Counted from the first letter of the stretch, positions 34,965 to 44,748 are shown. The stretch is 64,000 nucleotides of DNA from JAGOUU01 sp964609155 (GCA_964609155.1 CAZSRF010000004.1:24606-88605), one strand, 5' to 3'. Program-made: numbers and translations. The notes: a model not told the origin generated them from the sequence alone.

Positions 34965-36327
34965 AAGATTTAATAAAGTTAATAAGCCTATAAATTTGCA
35001 TTGGAAAGTTTTAACTGCTTTAGCTTTGGCTGTTGTGGCTGGAATGATCACAAAGCAAGATACATTTGGGTTTTTTAAGCCTTATGACTTGTATAATTTT
35101 ATTGGTAGTATCTTTATGAATGCATTACGCATGTTAAGTGTACCATTAGTTGTGACATCTATCATCGCTGGGATGGCTAGTATTGGATCAAGTCAGACGA
35201 TAAGCAAATTGGGTATAAGAACGCTAAGTTTTTATGCAACCACAACAGCTCTTGCTATTATGACAGGATTATTTTTTATTAATGCTATTCAGCCTGGTTA
35301 TGGGATTAATCCTGAAAACGTGCCTAAAATTAGTAAAAGTTCAATGAGTAAATTACAGATTACTTTTAATAAGGCACATGCAAAAAATAGTAGTATAGAA
35401 TCAGATTCAAGCTCAAGTTCAGATTCAGAAGAACTATTTCCAGAAGAACAAACTAAGCCAAATCCAACGACAAATATTTTTTATCAATTAGTACCTAATA
35501 ATGTTATTAAAGCTGCTGCAGATGGACAACTGCTTGGAGTGATTACTTTTAGTTTATTTTTTGGATATTTTATTTTACATACCAAAGAAAAAAATAGATT
35601 ATTATTGACAGATTTCTGGTCAGGCACACATGAAACAATTATGTTGTTCACGATGTGGTTTTTAAAATTTGCACCCATCGGGATCTTTGGCCTTGTAGCT
35701 AAATCTGTTGCTGAAACAGGATTTAGTTCTTTTTTCCCCTTATTGAAATTTTTTAGTGCTGTCGTTATTGCATTAGCAACACATAATTTTATTATCTTGT
35801 CATTATTTTTATTTTTCCTAGGTGGTATTAATCCATGGTTACATATTAAAGCAATGATGCCAGCTATGTTAACGGCATTTGCTACAAGCTCTTCTTCAGC
35901 AAGTTTGCCTGTGGCGATAGAGTGCGTTGAGAAAAATGCCAATGTTTCTAATAAAATAACAAGTTTCGTTTTGCCATTAGGCGCTGCAATGAATATGAAT
36001 GGTACAGCTTTGTACGAAGGGATGGCGGTAATTTTTATTGCTCAAGCGTATGGTGTAACGGTTGATATGTATACGCAATTTATAGTACTGGTAGCTGCTT
36101 TATTAACATCTATTGGTGTGGCAGCTATACCCTCTGCAAGCTTAGTTGCTATCACTATCTTGCTGACCAGTATAGGGTTGCCTCTTGAAGGGATTGGGTT
36201 ATTGATGATAACAGATAGAGTCTTAGATATGTGTCGCACTGTAGTTAATGTGTACGGGGACACATGTGCCGCGGTTATTATTGCAAGAAATCTTGGAGAA
36301 AAAAAGGTTTTAACCAAATCAGAATAA
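34945..36327 (+). CDS. Dicarboxylate/amino acid:cation symporter (DAACS family)
   Basis: A secondary transporter of the GltP/DctA family, likely for glutamate/aspartate or C4-dicarboxylates with H+ or Na+. The family motifs are present in order: the serine-rich hairpin ATSSSSASLPVAIECVE, NMNGTALYEG in TM7, and TDRVLDMCRTVVNVYGD in TM8, whose Asp and Arg contact the substrate. The length of 460 is longer than usual because of an acidic, Ser-rich loop (SDSSSSSDSEELFPEE, about residues 152-168). The start may be 34945 or MLKRF at 34957; both overlap the preceding gene. Confidence 0.9.
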   Translation: MQYGMLKRFNKVNKPINLHWKVLTALALAVVAGMITKQDTFGFFKPYDLYNFIGSIFMNALRMLSVPLVVTSIIAGMASIGSSQTISKLGIRTLSFYATTTALAIMTGLFFINAIQPGYGINPENVPKISKSSMSKLQITFNKAHAKNSSIESDSSSSSDSEELFPEEQTKPNPTTNIFYQLVPNNVIKAAADGQLLGVITFSLFFGYFILHTKEKNRLLLTDFWSGTHETIMLFTMWFLKFAPIGIFGLVAKSVAETGFSSFFPLLKFFSAVVIALATHNFIILSLFLFFLGGINPWLHIKAMMPAMLTAFATSSSSASLPVAIECVEKNANVSNKITSFVLPLGAAMNMNGTALYEGMAVIFIAQAYGVTVDMYTQFIVLVAALLTSIGVAAIPSASLVAITILLTSIGLPLEGIGLLMITDRVLDMCRTVVNVYGDTCAAVIIARNLGEKKVLTKSE

Positions 36328-36362
36328 TTATGTAGTGTATGCTATTGTTGTTGGTTAAAGCT

Positions 36363-36430
36363 CGTAAGTGTTTCACCCGATCTCGAATTTTGTCATCCTA
36401 GTCAAGCGCAAAGCGCGCAGAACTGGGATC
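36363..36430 (-). repeat. Palindromic repeat, inverted copy of 30196-30263
   Basis: CGTAAGTGTTTCACCCGATC, followed by TCGAATTTTGTCATCC and the hairpin to GAACTGGGATC, matches the reverse complement of 30196-30263 with only a few differences over 68 bases. It directly abuts the long palindrome that starts at 36433. Confidence 0.8.
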
Positions 36431-36432
36431 AC

Positions 36433-36687
36433 ATACGTTCACCCTGTAAGATGATTAAAATACGGCGTCATTGTGAAAATGTCGCCAACTCCTAAATCGA
36501 AAAGAATTCCATACGAGCGCGACATTTGAAGCAATCCAGGATCGATCTAGATAGGAACTGAAAAATTTTCTAAATTGATCTGGATTGCTTCAAATGCTGC
36601 GCCAGTCTGGTGTTTTTCTCAATATCGAAGTTGGCAGCATTTTCGCAATGACGCCGTATTTTAATCACCATAGTATGGTGAACGTAT
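36433..36687. mobile_element. 255-bp long palindromic element (MITE-like)
   Basis: The ends are perfect inverted 11-mers (ATACGTTCACC at 36433 and GGTGAACGTAT ending at 36687). The arms stay complementary through ATTAAAATACGGCGTCATTG, CATTTTC, and TTTGAAGCAATCCAG at about 36524-36538, almost to the centre near 36560, giving arms of over 100 bases with small bulges. There is no coding capacity. Such a fold-back structure fits a non-autonomous element. No clear target-site duplication is visible. It fills the gap between the symporter and the polysaccharide locus. Confidence 0.75.
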
Positions 36688-36707
36688 CTACTAAAGCTCT
36701 GCTTAGT

Positions 36708-38360
36708 TTAATTTAATTTGCAAATATATACTGTATCATTCTTTTTATTACTAAAGGTTTTAATAATATCTATTTTTTTTAAATAGACTAAATGATGTAA
36801 TGTATTGAGTCTGTTATTATCATTATATTTTGTTCTTAATAATACATAATCAAATTGTTTTTTGTTAATGCTATTTAAATCTAAATTATCATAGTCAATT
36901 TCAGTTAAATTAGCTGTGCTAGCATAATAAGCCAATTGTTGATTATTTGCTAAAACTCTTTTGCTAGAAAAAGCATGTTGTTTATGCCATAGTCCAGCTT
37001 GTTTCAAATATTGTTTTGATGAGTCAGCATGATAATAAATAAGGCTATTGATGATCAAGCACATAAGGCAAAGTATAAAAGCTATTGTTGGAATTGTTTT
37101 TAGAGTAGAGCTTTTAAAGCTTGAAGCAAGACGCTGGTAAATATAATCCATACTAAAAGGTACGAATAGCAAGAGCAATAAAGCGCTTAATAGATAATAC
37201 CGACCAGTGATAACAAATATTAAGTACAAAAAACCTGTAGGTATAGCTAAATTAATGATTATAGCAAAAGCTAAAATGCTTAATGATGGCTTATCAATAT
37301 AAAGTTTAAATGCTTTATATTTTTTAATAAATACACCTAAGAAAAATATATTGATAACATTAAGGGTCTTAATATATTTAATTATTGCAATAGGAAGCAA
37401 GCCAAACCATAAAAAAGCAAGTGTACTAAGCTTATCATTATGTGTAATGTTAAAAATAGCTGTGTTGACCACAGATATTCTTTGATTATAAGTTTCGTTA
37501 AGTAAATGAAAAATATTTAATTTTATTGTATAGCTAAAAATGTTTGCTATTGTATGGTGGAGCATTATTAATTTTGTAGAACTTCCAGAAAGAAAATAAA
37601 AATTGCTATAAATTAAAATACAAATTAAAAAAATAAAAAGTAGAGGAGAATAAAAAAAACATAAATTTTTCAATTTGTATTTTAAAGGGTTTCTTAAAAG
37701 TAGTATAGAAAGCGGTAAAGTAAACATTAAGATAACTGCTTCAGCACGAAACAAGAAGGCACACATAAAGCAGATATAATAAGCAATAGTGCAGAATATT
37801 TTTTTGGTGTTTGAGAGTACGGTAGCATTGTTAGATAGGCCTTTTGCATAATTTAGGAGGTTATATAATCCCCATAAACTAAAAGCGTAATAACCGAAGT
37901 CTCTAATTATTTCTGATCTATATGAGTTTAACTGGGGAAAAAATAAGATAGTAAAACATGCAAAGTATAATTGCGATCTAGTTGGCTTTAATTGTATAAA
38001 TAGGGCAATAAAACCTAAAATAATAGCTAATTGTAAAAGAGTATTGAGAGTATACGCAGCAGTAAGAATAGATAACCCGGTGAATTTACTGAGGAAGGCA
38101 ATCATGATGGGATAAAATGGCCAGTTAAAGCTTGCTTTTGCAGATTCAAAGCCCTGTGATAGAAAAATTTGTGCGGTTTTCATGTACAAGATCCCATCAT
38201 TGTTTGGGATGTTGTCACGAGTGGCTAAGATAGAAAAAAAGATAGAGAATAAAGATATTAAAATTAGTAATAATGGAATGTTGATAGAATCAGTTTTTTT
38301 ATAGTAATTAGGGTTCATAGACATAGACTGATGTTGTAAGATTTCGGAATTATATCTCAT
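36708..38360 (-). CDS. Polytopic membrane glycosyltransferase-like protein (GT-C fold)
   Basis: The 550-residue protein has about 11-12 hydrophobic helices, an early loop motif DNIPNNDGILYMKTAQIFLSQG with an Asp in the position of the GT-C catalytic acid, and a soluble C-terminal part of about 100 residues. This layout is that of the GT39/ArnT-type enzymes, which transfer sugars from a lipid carrier on the periplasmic face. The acceptor and sugar are unknown. It is the last gene of the minus-strand arm of the polysaccharide locus. The start is uncertain, since several Met codons lie within the first 16 residues. Confidence 0.65.
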   Translation of the reverse strand: MRYNSEILQHQSMSMNPNYYKKTDSINIPLLLILISLFSIFFSILATRDNIPNNDGILYMKTAQIFLSQGFESAKASFNWPFYPIMIAFLSKFTGLSILTAAYTLNTLLQLAIILGFIALFIQLKPTRSQLYFACFTILFFPQLNSYRSEIIRDFGYYAFSLWGLYNLLNYAKGLSNNATVLSNTKKIFCTIAYYICFMCAFLFRAEAVILMFTLPLSILLLRNPLKYKLKNLCFFYSPLLFIFLICILIYSNFYFLSGSSTKLIMLHHTIANIFSYTIKLNIFHLLNETYNQRISVVNTAIFNITHNDKLSTLAFLWFGLLPIAIIKYIKTLNVINIFFLGVFIKKYKAFKLYIDKPSLSILAFAIIINLAIPTGFLYLIFVITGRYYLLSALLLLLFVPFSMDYIYQRLASSFKSSTLKTIPTIAFILCLMCLIINSLIYYHADSSKQYLKQAGLWHKQHAFSSKRVLANNQQLAYYASTANLTEIDYDNLDLNSINKKQFDYVLLRTKYNDNNRLNTLHHLVYLKKIDIIKTFSNKKNDTVYICKLN

Positions 38361-38406
38361 TTGAGAATATCATGGATATGAAACATAACCAATGCATTTG
38401 TAGAAG

Positions 38407-40932
38407 CTACGAGCGCTGGGTTATAGCAAAAAGTCTTTTGGTTAATGTAATTAATTTATTTTTTATTCTTGATAAGATGTATTTTAGATTGATTTTCATT
38501 TTTGCGATAATAGACTGCATAAGTGAAATATTAGGTGTAGATATTGAATAGTAGCTTTTTTTTGGCGTAAGCACTAAATTGTTTGGTTGATACATGGGAA
38601 TGGTTATAGGTTTAACATTATTACATAGATAAGAAAAATCCATCGTGTATAAGCTATGTTGTAGGCCAAGCTGAATACCACTTTTCGCTGTTACTCGTTG
38701 TTCAACAAAATTGTCAAATTCTTCAATAAAGCTCTTGTAGCTAAACTTGTTTGACTCTATCACTTCTTTAAAGGCTCTTTCTGTTAATTGGTTAAGGTAG
38801 TCGTTGTCATGTAATTTGGCTAAAACCTCTTCTATGTTGCTATAGTCTTTTTTAAGAGATATATAATGCACATTTGGTTTTATTACACCAGAATAATCAC
38901 CTTCAAATAAGATAAGAGCTGTCTTTAAGGTAATGGCTTCGAAAATTTTGGGAGAGATCTGATTCATCTTTACTTTATCTTCATGATGAATGAGTATTTT
39001 TTCAAAAACTTCTGAGTATGTTACGGCAGGATTTATCTGTAATAATTTTTCTATAGAAGTGCGCACATCACCAAAGTCAAATACATTTGAACCGCTTTCG
39101 GTGCCTAAAGTTGCTTTTGCGCTAGCTAAAAATTTGTACCAGTCTTGCCCATAAATACGTTTACTGTCATCCCACTCGATATCAATGGGTAATTCACGCT
39201 CTGTACAGATTTTTTTTATATTAATGCCAATATTCATTTTTTCTTGCCCTAGGTTGCCATACCAATAAGGCAAGGCTCTTCCTCTATAACTTATGAATAA
39301 TGTTCGTTCTTGAGCTGGTAAGGGTGCAATACTATGTATATTATTTTGCGAAGTATAGCCAGTCAACGTAGGATAAAATTCGACATTACCCAATAATTTT
39401 TTTGGATACACCATCTCAATATATTGTTCAGGAACGCAGGTAAAAACAGCATTGATCCTTAATTTTTCAATCCATTCATGAGCAATATTAGTATTATCGT
39501 ATTCGTCCTGAATAAATAAGATTTTATATCCACCAAAATTAGTGATTGCTTCATCATAACTAGCTGATAAATGGTCTTTCAAGCTTACTCGTACTGAATA
39601 ATGAATAACAACAACATCAAAAATATTTAGATCATAGGAACATTCGGCATCCCGAGTTCCAGGAGCATAGAGTATATTACTAGTAGAATGCAAATAAAAA
39701 CTTTCTACGTGTTCTAAAATAGTATTTACATGAGTGCTATTGTTATCATAAATAATTAGTATATTTAATTTTCTGGCTTTGGCTATGCTTTGATTTGTTT
39801 CAGAAATATAAGAAATAAGCTTATTAAAATTTGAATCATGTGAGTGAAAAGACGCATATCTCTCACGCAAGTTTATATAGGTTAAATCATACCTGCTATA
39901 AGCAATGGCTTTTAATTCTCTCTCGAAGTCATCAACAGTATTTGCAAAATTAAAAACTTCATGGAATTTATTTAAAGATTCAATAGGTACAGTTACCACT
40001 GGTAAACCACAAGCAACGTACTCGAACGCCTTTAAAGGCAAAGAAGATTTAACAAGATATGGATGATTACGAAATGGAATAAGTCCTACTGTTGCTTGAT
40101 AAGAAAGCGTCTTAATCTCTTCAGGGGAAAGAATGCCTAAGTATTTAAAATTGGCTAGTTGTAGTAGTTTGTCCCAAAACTCTCCTGGTTCATGTACTGT
40201 TCCACAAAATATAAAGTCCCAGTCATTCATTTTTTTAACCAGGGTATAAACAAGCTCTAAATCAAGGCGTACATTTATACCCCCTTGGTAAAAGGCTACA
40301 AATTTTTTGAGGCTAGTATAATTATGTATAATTTGATTTTTTTGTTCGACAGAAGGTTTAAAGAAATCAGCATCACAGCCATTTTCTAATACAAGACTTT
40401 TCCCCGTGTATTCACCGTGATGTAAATAATTTTGCTCAACAGTGTCTGTCACAGAGACTAATAAATTTACACATTTTAAACATGCACGTATTTTAGATAA
40501 ATCAACGCCTCTGATCGGTGAATGGGGGTCATTAGAAAAATAGTCTTCGGTAGCGTGGTAAATTTTTAAAACTGCGTAGCGTGTATAAATAAAATCTATA
40601 AAGTTACTATTATAAATCCATAGCAAAGGTTTTAAGATTTTTTTTTGAGATAAGGCGTTATTTATCAGCTTTGTCGTAGTTCTGTCGCATTTATTCCATA
40701 CATGTAGGACTAGTATGTTTTCTATCTCTGTTTTCTCAAATTGAAATTTAGGTGTATCTAGATCAGGCTGAACGAAAACAACAGGCCACTTCTTCGCAAA
40801 ACGACTAGCATAGTGATATCTGTTGCTTCTTGGTTCTGTGAACCAATTAGACCATGTCAACATAACAATAGCATCACAAAAAGATTCATCTACAGGAATT
40901 TTTTCTTGATTTTTAACATTTAATTTAAACAT
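38407..40932 (-). CDS. Two-domain glycosyltransferase: GT4-like N-terminal half fused to an uncharacterised GT-like half
   Basis: An 841-residue protein. The N-terminal half (about 1-370) is GT-B-like: VFVQPDLDTP, KIYHATEDYF, LLVSVTDTVEQNYL, LVLENGCDADFF, and near its end the donor-site region SLPLKAFEYVACGLPVVTVP. The C-terminal half (about 386-744) is homologous to the genes at 48890 and 52391, with IHYS, KILFIQDEY, VFTCVPE, LTGY, RIYGQDW, LGTESGSNVFDF and MNQISPKIFEA. The ATG at 40932 overlaps the stop of the amidotransferase gene by 8 bases (ATGTTTAA), suggesting coupled translation; I prefer it to a start 66 bases upstream. The fusion probably adds two sugars, or one half is structural. 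Confidence 0.7.
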   Translation of the reverse strand: MFKLNVKNQEKIPVDESFCDAIVMLTWSNWFTEPRSNRYHYASRFAKKWPVVFVQPDLDTPKFQFEKTEIENILVLHVWNKCDRTTTKLINNALSQKKILKPLLWIYNSNFIDFIYTRYAVLKIYHATEDYFSNDPHSPIRGVDLSKIRACLKCVNLLVSVTDTVEQNYLHHGEYTGKSLVLENGCDADFFKPSVEQKNQIIHNYTSLKKFVAFYQGGINVRLDLELVYTLVKKMNDWDFIFCGTVHEPGEFWDKLLQLANFKYLGILSPEEIKTLSYQATVGLIPFRNHPYLVKSSLPLKAFEYVACGLPVVTVPIESLNKFHEVFNFANTVDDFERELKAIAYSRYDLTYINLRERYASFHSHDSNFNKLISYISETNQSIAKARKLNILIIYDNNSTHVNTILEHVESFYLHSTSNILYAPGTRDAECSYDLNIFDVVVIHYSVRVSLKDHLSASYDEAITNFGGYKILFIQDEYDNTNIAHEWIEKLRINAVFTCVPEQYIEMVYPKKLLGNVEFYPTLTGYTSQNNIHSIAPLPAQERTLFISYRGRALPYWYGNLGQEKMNIGINIKKICTERELPIDIEWDDSKRIYGQDWYKFLASAKATLGTESGSNVFDFGDVRTSIEKLLQINPAVTYSEVFEKILIHHEDKVKMNQISPKIFEAITLKTALILFEGDYSGVIKPNVHYISLKKDYSNIEEVLAKLHDNDYLNQLTERAFKEVIESNKFSYKSFIEEFDNFVEQRVTAKSGIQLGLQHSLYTMDFSYLCNNVKPITIPMYQPNNLVLTPKKSYYSISTPNISLMQSIIAKMKINLKYILSRIKNKLITLTKRLFAITQRS

Positions 40933-42769
40933 AATTGAAGTTACTAGGCTGTATTCTAGGTTGTGTTTTAGGCTGTAAAAGAGTTGGTAATGAATCAAAA
41001 TTTTCTAATTGACGTAGCCATTTAGATGTTATTAGTTCTCTCCATTCTCTACTTCCGTTGCTATGCACGTTTATATTAAATCCTTTTTTAAGCCACTGTA
41101 TTTCTGGTGATGGAAAACCTAATTTATCTATTCGCATTCTCACATCATTTGGAATAATATCTTTTAATGCGTTTCTTAAAACGGCTTTCGTGAGGCCATT
41201 ATGAATTTTTAAAGTACTAGGTAGAGACAAGCAGAAATTCACAATCTCTTTATCTAAAAAGGGCACTCGTGATTCAATAGAATGTCCCATTGAGTTTCTA
41301 TCATCGTAACGTAATAGTTGCGGGAGATTAGTTTCACAAGTAAGGGCAGTCAATGTATCTTCAAAACATCCTATAGGCATAGATAATATTTTTAATCTTT
41401 CTGCTATGTCATCTATGTGTGCAGAATTAATGTTTGGAGACAATAAATCAGAATGAAAGAATGATAGTTTTCTAAAAAGAGTTTTCGTCCATTGTTTCAA
41501 AATTGTTTTATACGGGAAATTTAAGTTGTTGCTATATGTTTTTTTAATATGAAAATACTCATTCCCAAAATGGAGATACTTTTTTTGTATCAAAAGAGAA
41601 GTTAGAAATTGTTCAAAATATCCATGATAACCAGCTAGTTGTTCATCTGCGCCTTGGCCATTTAATATAACTTTCACATTAGTTTCTGCTATACGATTAA
41701 AAATCATATATTGAGCAAATATACTGGTTGTTCCAAAGGGCTCATCTTGAATTTGGATTAATCTATCTAAATCAGACAGAAACTTAATCAAAGTTGGCTC
41801 GACGAAATAGGGGCGAGCGTCTATGGCTTCAATTATTTTTTTTGCCCAATTAGTCTCATCAATATTTGGGAAGCTGGGATAGTGTGTTGTAAATGTACTT
41901 AATTGTTGATCATGCGAGAATTTTGCAGCTATACAGGCTATTGCTGATGAATCGATACCACCACTTAAACAAGCTCCTACTGGCACATCACTTCTCATGT
42001 GAATCTTAATGCTGTCATTTAGTAAGAGTTTTAAATGTTCAGCTGCATCTGCCATTTGAATTTTTTGGATTTGTTTAGGCGGCATCCAATAGGGACAAAA
42101 ATTAAGTGTTATAGTTTTTTCTTGCTTTATAACAGCATAATGTGCGTGCGGAAATCGTTTTATGTTTCTAAAGAAAGTCCAGTTATGTCGATCAAGATAG
42201 CCATACTCTAAAAAAAGTTTAACAGTTACGTCATCTACATCCTTAAAAACTTTATGCCCGGCAATTAGTGCCTTTGGTTCGGATGCAAAGAATAATAAAT
42301 CATTTGAAAAGCCATAATATAGTGGCTTAATAGCAAAGGGATCTCTTGACAGAATTGTTACTCGCTCGAGGTTATCATATATAGCAAGAGCCCACATGCC
42401 CCGAAATTTCTCAAAAGCAGCAGGTCCAAAATGACGAAAACATTCCAAAACAACTTCAGTATCTGATGTAGAAATGAAGGTACTTCCTTTTTTTTCACAC
42501 AGATCTTTCAAATAAAGGTAGTTATATATTTCACCATTGTATGTGATAACATATCTTCCATCACTAGAAATCATTGGCTGGGAAGCTTTTGTTGATAGAT
42601 CTATAATTGATAAACGCCGATGTCCAAAACAAACTTGATTATTTTCAGACAACCATACCCCTTCTCCATCAGGGCCGCGGTGAGCTATTCGATCAATCAT
42701 TTTTTTCACAAACGGTTTGAGATCAGCTTGATTGGTTTTATACGTGATGACGCCTGCTATTCCACACAT
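40925..42769 (-). CDS. Asparagine synthase-like glutamine amidotransferase (copy 1)
   Basis: A class II glutamine amidotransferase with an N-terminal Ntn domain (nucleophile Cys2 in MCGIAGVI, then RIAHRGPDGEGVW, RLSIIDLS, NGEIYNY) and a C-terminal ATP pyrophosphatase-type domain with the PP-loop SGGIDSSAIA (near 268). The 614-residue length is normal for AsnB. Members in polysaccharide loci amidate uronic acids rather than make free asparagine, and the adjacent methyltransferase and glycosyltransferase genes point that way; this is inferred from context. It is on the minus arm with a start 54 bases after the upstream methyltransferase. Confidence 0.85.
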   Translation of the reverse strand: MCGIAGVITYKTNQADLKPFVKKMIDRIAHRGPDGEGVWLSENNQVCFGHRRLSIIDLSTKASQPMISSDGRYVITYNGEIYNYLYLKDLCEKKGSTFISTSDTEVVLECFRHFGPAAFEKFRGMWALAIYDNLERVTILSRDPFAIKPLYYGFSNDLLFFASEPKALIAGHKVFKDVDDVTVKLFLEYGYLDRHNWTFFRNIKRFPHAHYAVIKQEKTITLNFCPYWMPPKQIQKIQMADAAEHLKLLLNDSIKIHMRSDVPVGACLSGGIDSSAIACIAAKFSHDQQLSTFTTHYPSFPNIDETNWAKKIIEAIDARPYFVEPTLIKFLSDLDRLIQIQDEPFGTTSIFAQYMIFNRIAETNVKVILNGQGADEQLAGYHGYFEQFLTSLLIQKKYLHFGNEYFHIKKTYSNNLNFPYKTILKQWTKTLFRKLSFFHSDLLSPNINSAHIDDIAERLKILSMPIGCFEDTLTALTCETNLPQLLRYDDRNSMGHSIESRVPFLDKEIVNFCLSLPSTLKIHNGLTKAVLRNALKDIIPNDVRMRIDKLGFPSPEIQWLKKGFNINVHSNGSREWRELITSKWLRQLENFDSLPTLLQPKTQPRIQPSNFNYV

Positions 42770-42823
42770 ATTAGATTTCCAATATTCTTAATTAATATTC
42801 AGCCTGTATGCAAAATATATGGT

Positions 42824-43693
42824 TTATAGAGTTTTTACTTTTTTAGCTACACAGATTATTTCTATAGGTTTTAAAAATATCCTACACATAAGTCTTGTAA
42901 AAAAAGTATTAGATGTCACATAGGAGGCTTTAGAGAATAATCGATATATTATATATGCGATATATTTATTTAAAAAACCAAAGCGAGATAGATAATTTTT
43001 TTTGGCATATGTCCAATAGCTATCATAGCTGAAACGTTCAATTTCAAAGCCAGCATCTTCTAAAGTTTTTCTCAGGAGTTCTTTAGTGAAGGTTCTTAAA
43101 TGAACAAAGTCATAGGGGCACCCCAAATGTTTACTGTATTGCATTAAATTTTCTTCTAAGGGTACCCTAACAATAAACTTACCATTATCTACCAAAGCAT
43201 TATTGACTGAATATAAAAATGAGCCAATGTTAATAACATGTTCTAAAACATCGGTTGAAAATATGACATCAAATTCATTTTTAAATGGCAAATGCTCAGC
43301 GTCTGCGATAACACAATTATAATCTTTTTTTAAAATTTTTAAATATGGGATAGCAATGTCTACTATCGTTAATTTTGAAAAACCTCTTTTTTTTAACTCA
43401 GTTACGAGGAAACCTTGCCCTCCTCCGATATCACAAATATTATCTGCATGATTTAAGCTCAAATGTGATAAAAGATGCTCTGCTTGATTAACTAAGTATT
43501 CTTTTGGTTGAATTGACTGGTTTAAATCATCATTTGCAATTTGGTCATAATTTTTAATGTATTGTTTAAAAAAATCTGAAGTTTTTTCACCTAAAAAGTT
43601 TTTTAGGCCATCGATATTTGCAACAACCCAGGAGCAAGAACTACAAGCGTTATCAGTACCTAATTCATCTCTACAACTCGGGCATATGAGCAT
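42824..43693 (-). CDS. SAM-dependent methyltransferase with N-terminal zinc-ribbon-like segment
   Basis: A class I methyltransferase of about 289 residues. The start at 43693 (MLICPSCRDEL) is preferred because the Cys pairs CPSC and CSSC at the N-terminus form a rubredoxin-like zinc ribbon common in such enzymes; a longer reading frame upstream lacks conserved sequence and overlaps the next gene. The SAM motif is ICDIGGGQGFLVTEL, followed by motif II/III (FDVIFSTDVLEHV, GKFIVRVPLEEN). The substrate is probably a sugar of the locus polysaccharide. Confidence 0.75.
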   Translation of the reverse strand: MLICPSCRDELGTDNACSSCSWVVANIDGLKNFLGEKTSDFFKQYIKNYDQIANDDLNQSIQPKEYLVNQAEHLLSHLSLNHADNICDIGGGQGFLVTELKKRGFSKLTIVDIAIPYLKILKKDYNCVIADAEHLPFKNEFDVIFSTDVLEHVINIGSFLYSVNNALVDNGKFIVRVPLEENLMQYSKHLGCPYDFVHLRTFTKELLRKTLEDAGFEIERFSYDSYWTYAKKNYLSRFGFLNKYIAYIIYRLFSKASYVTSNTFFTRLMCRIFLKPIEIICVAKKVKTL

Positions 43694-43827
43694 TATGACT
43701 CTCTTATATGGACTAATTTTAAACAACAGGCCCTCATTATAACTGGAATGTAAAAAAACTAATAGTATAATCCAAGGATTAGTTTTTAGAGTATTAAATT
43801 TTTTATACGCGATCAATGAAATAATAA

Positions 43828-44691
43828 TTATTTCTTGAGTTGTATGTAGCAATCCAGTCCTAATAAAGCACCAAACAAACGTAACTTCGTTTCACGAGGT
43901 ATCCGTTGTAAAAAGGATTCATCTCCAATATTCGTTGTATGTATTTTAAGAGATGATACTTTAGATGAAAAAAAATGCTTAATTTCAGATTGTGTAACAA
44001 AAGTTGTATAAGGCGCTGCGTTTTCGTTATCATCCGCATCATATTTGTGACGCATTACTTCATCGGCGGTATCCCATTCATTAGCTATCAAATTACTATT
44101 GGTATGTTTATTATAAGATCTGTTTCTGAGTACTCTTGCACAGGTATCGCGTGGGCTATTTAACCAGTGACGATAAGACAAAGCATTATAGAGCATAATA
44201 ACTGCCGTACCACCGGGCTTTAGCACTCTAAGGACTTCATTTAGAGCTTGTTGTAAATTTCCTGTGTGATGTAAACAGCCAATAGAAATGACATAGTCAA
44301 ACGTATTATTATTAAAAGGTATTGCTAGAGCAGAGCCTTGTTGAATATTTGTATCAACAGCATTAATGAGTTTTGCGCGATGTTGAACCATGTTTACAGG
44401 ACCATGACTAATGTCAAGTCCATGATAATGCGTGCCAGTTTTCATTAATTTTTGAGCGACACTGCCATAACCTAGGCCAATCTCTAAAGTGGTGTCGTTT
44501 TTTGAGATTTCACTAAATGGTATATATGTGTTTAAATATGGGTAAAATTTAAAATACCAATCATCAAACTTTTTTAGATCTGATCGGTTGTTACTAGTAA
44601 TGCCTAATGTTTTTGCTAAATTTGTTCCGCACAAAGTATTCCAAAACTCTACATTATTTTTGTCTAAAGTTTCTTGTGATATAGAACTCAT
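43828..44691 (-). CDS. SAM-dependent methyltransferase (Methyltransf_11-like)
   Basis: A 287-residue class I methyltransferase. Motif I is LEIGLGYGSVAQKL, then HGLDISHGPVNM, the acidic motif FDYVISIGCLHH, and LRVLKPGGTAVIML, a textbook small-molecule methyltransferase arrangement. It is the first gene of the minus arm of the polysaccharide locus and diverges from the dehydrogenase gene at 44809, with 117 bases between them. The substrate is unknown; O-methylation of a sugar is a reasonable inference. Confidence 0.8.
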   Translation of the reverse strand: MSSISQETLDKNNVEFWNTLCGTNLAKTLGITSNNRSDLKKFDDWYFKFYPYLNTYIPFSEISKNDTTLEIGLGYGSVAQKLMKTGTHYHGLDISHGPVNMVQHRAKLINAVDTNIQQGSALAIPFNNNTFDYVISIGCLHHTGNLQQALNEVLRVLKPGGTAVIMLYNALSYRHWLNSPRDTCARVLRNRSYNKHTNSNLIANEWDTADEVMRHKYDADDNENAAPYTTFVTQSEIKHFFSSKVSSLKIHTTNIGDESFLQRIPRETKLRLFGALLGLDCYIQLKK

Positions 44692-44748
44692 AATATTTAA
44701 GATTATAGTGATTTTCTTTTATTTATATATAACCAGGTCTTAACGTTC

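Noticed and set aside
43694..43852. N-terminal extension of the zinc-ribbon methyltransferase.
   Set aside because: The extra 53 residues lack conservation, overlap the preceding gene, and would place the Cys-rich ribbon away from the N-terminus; an internal ATG fits better.
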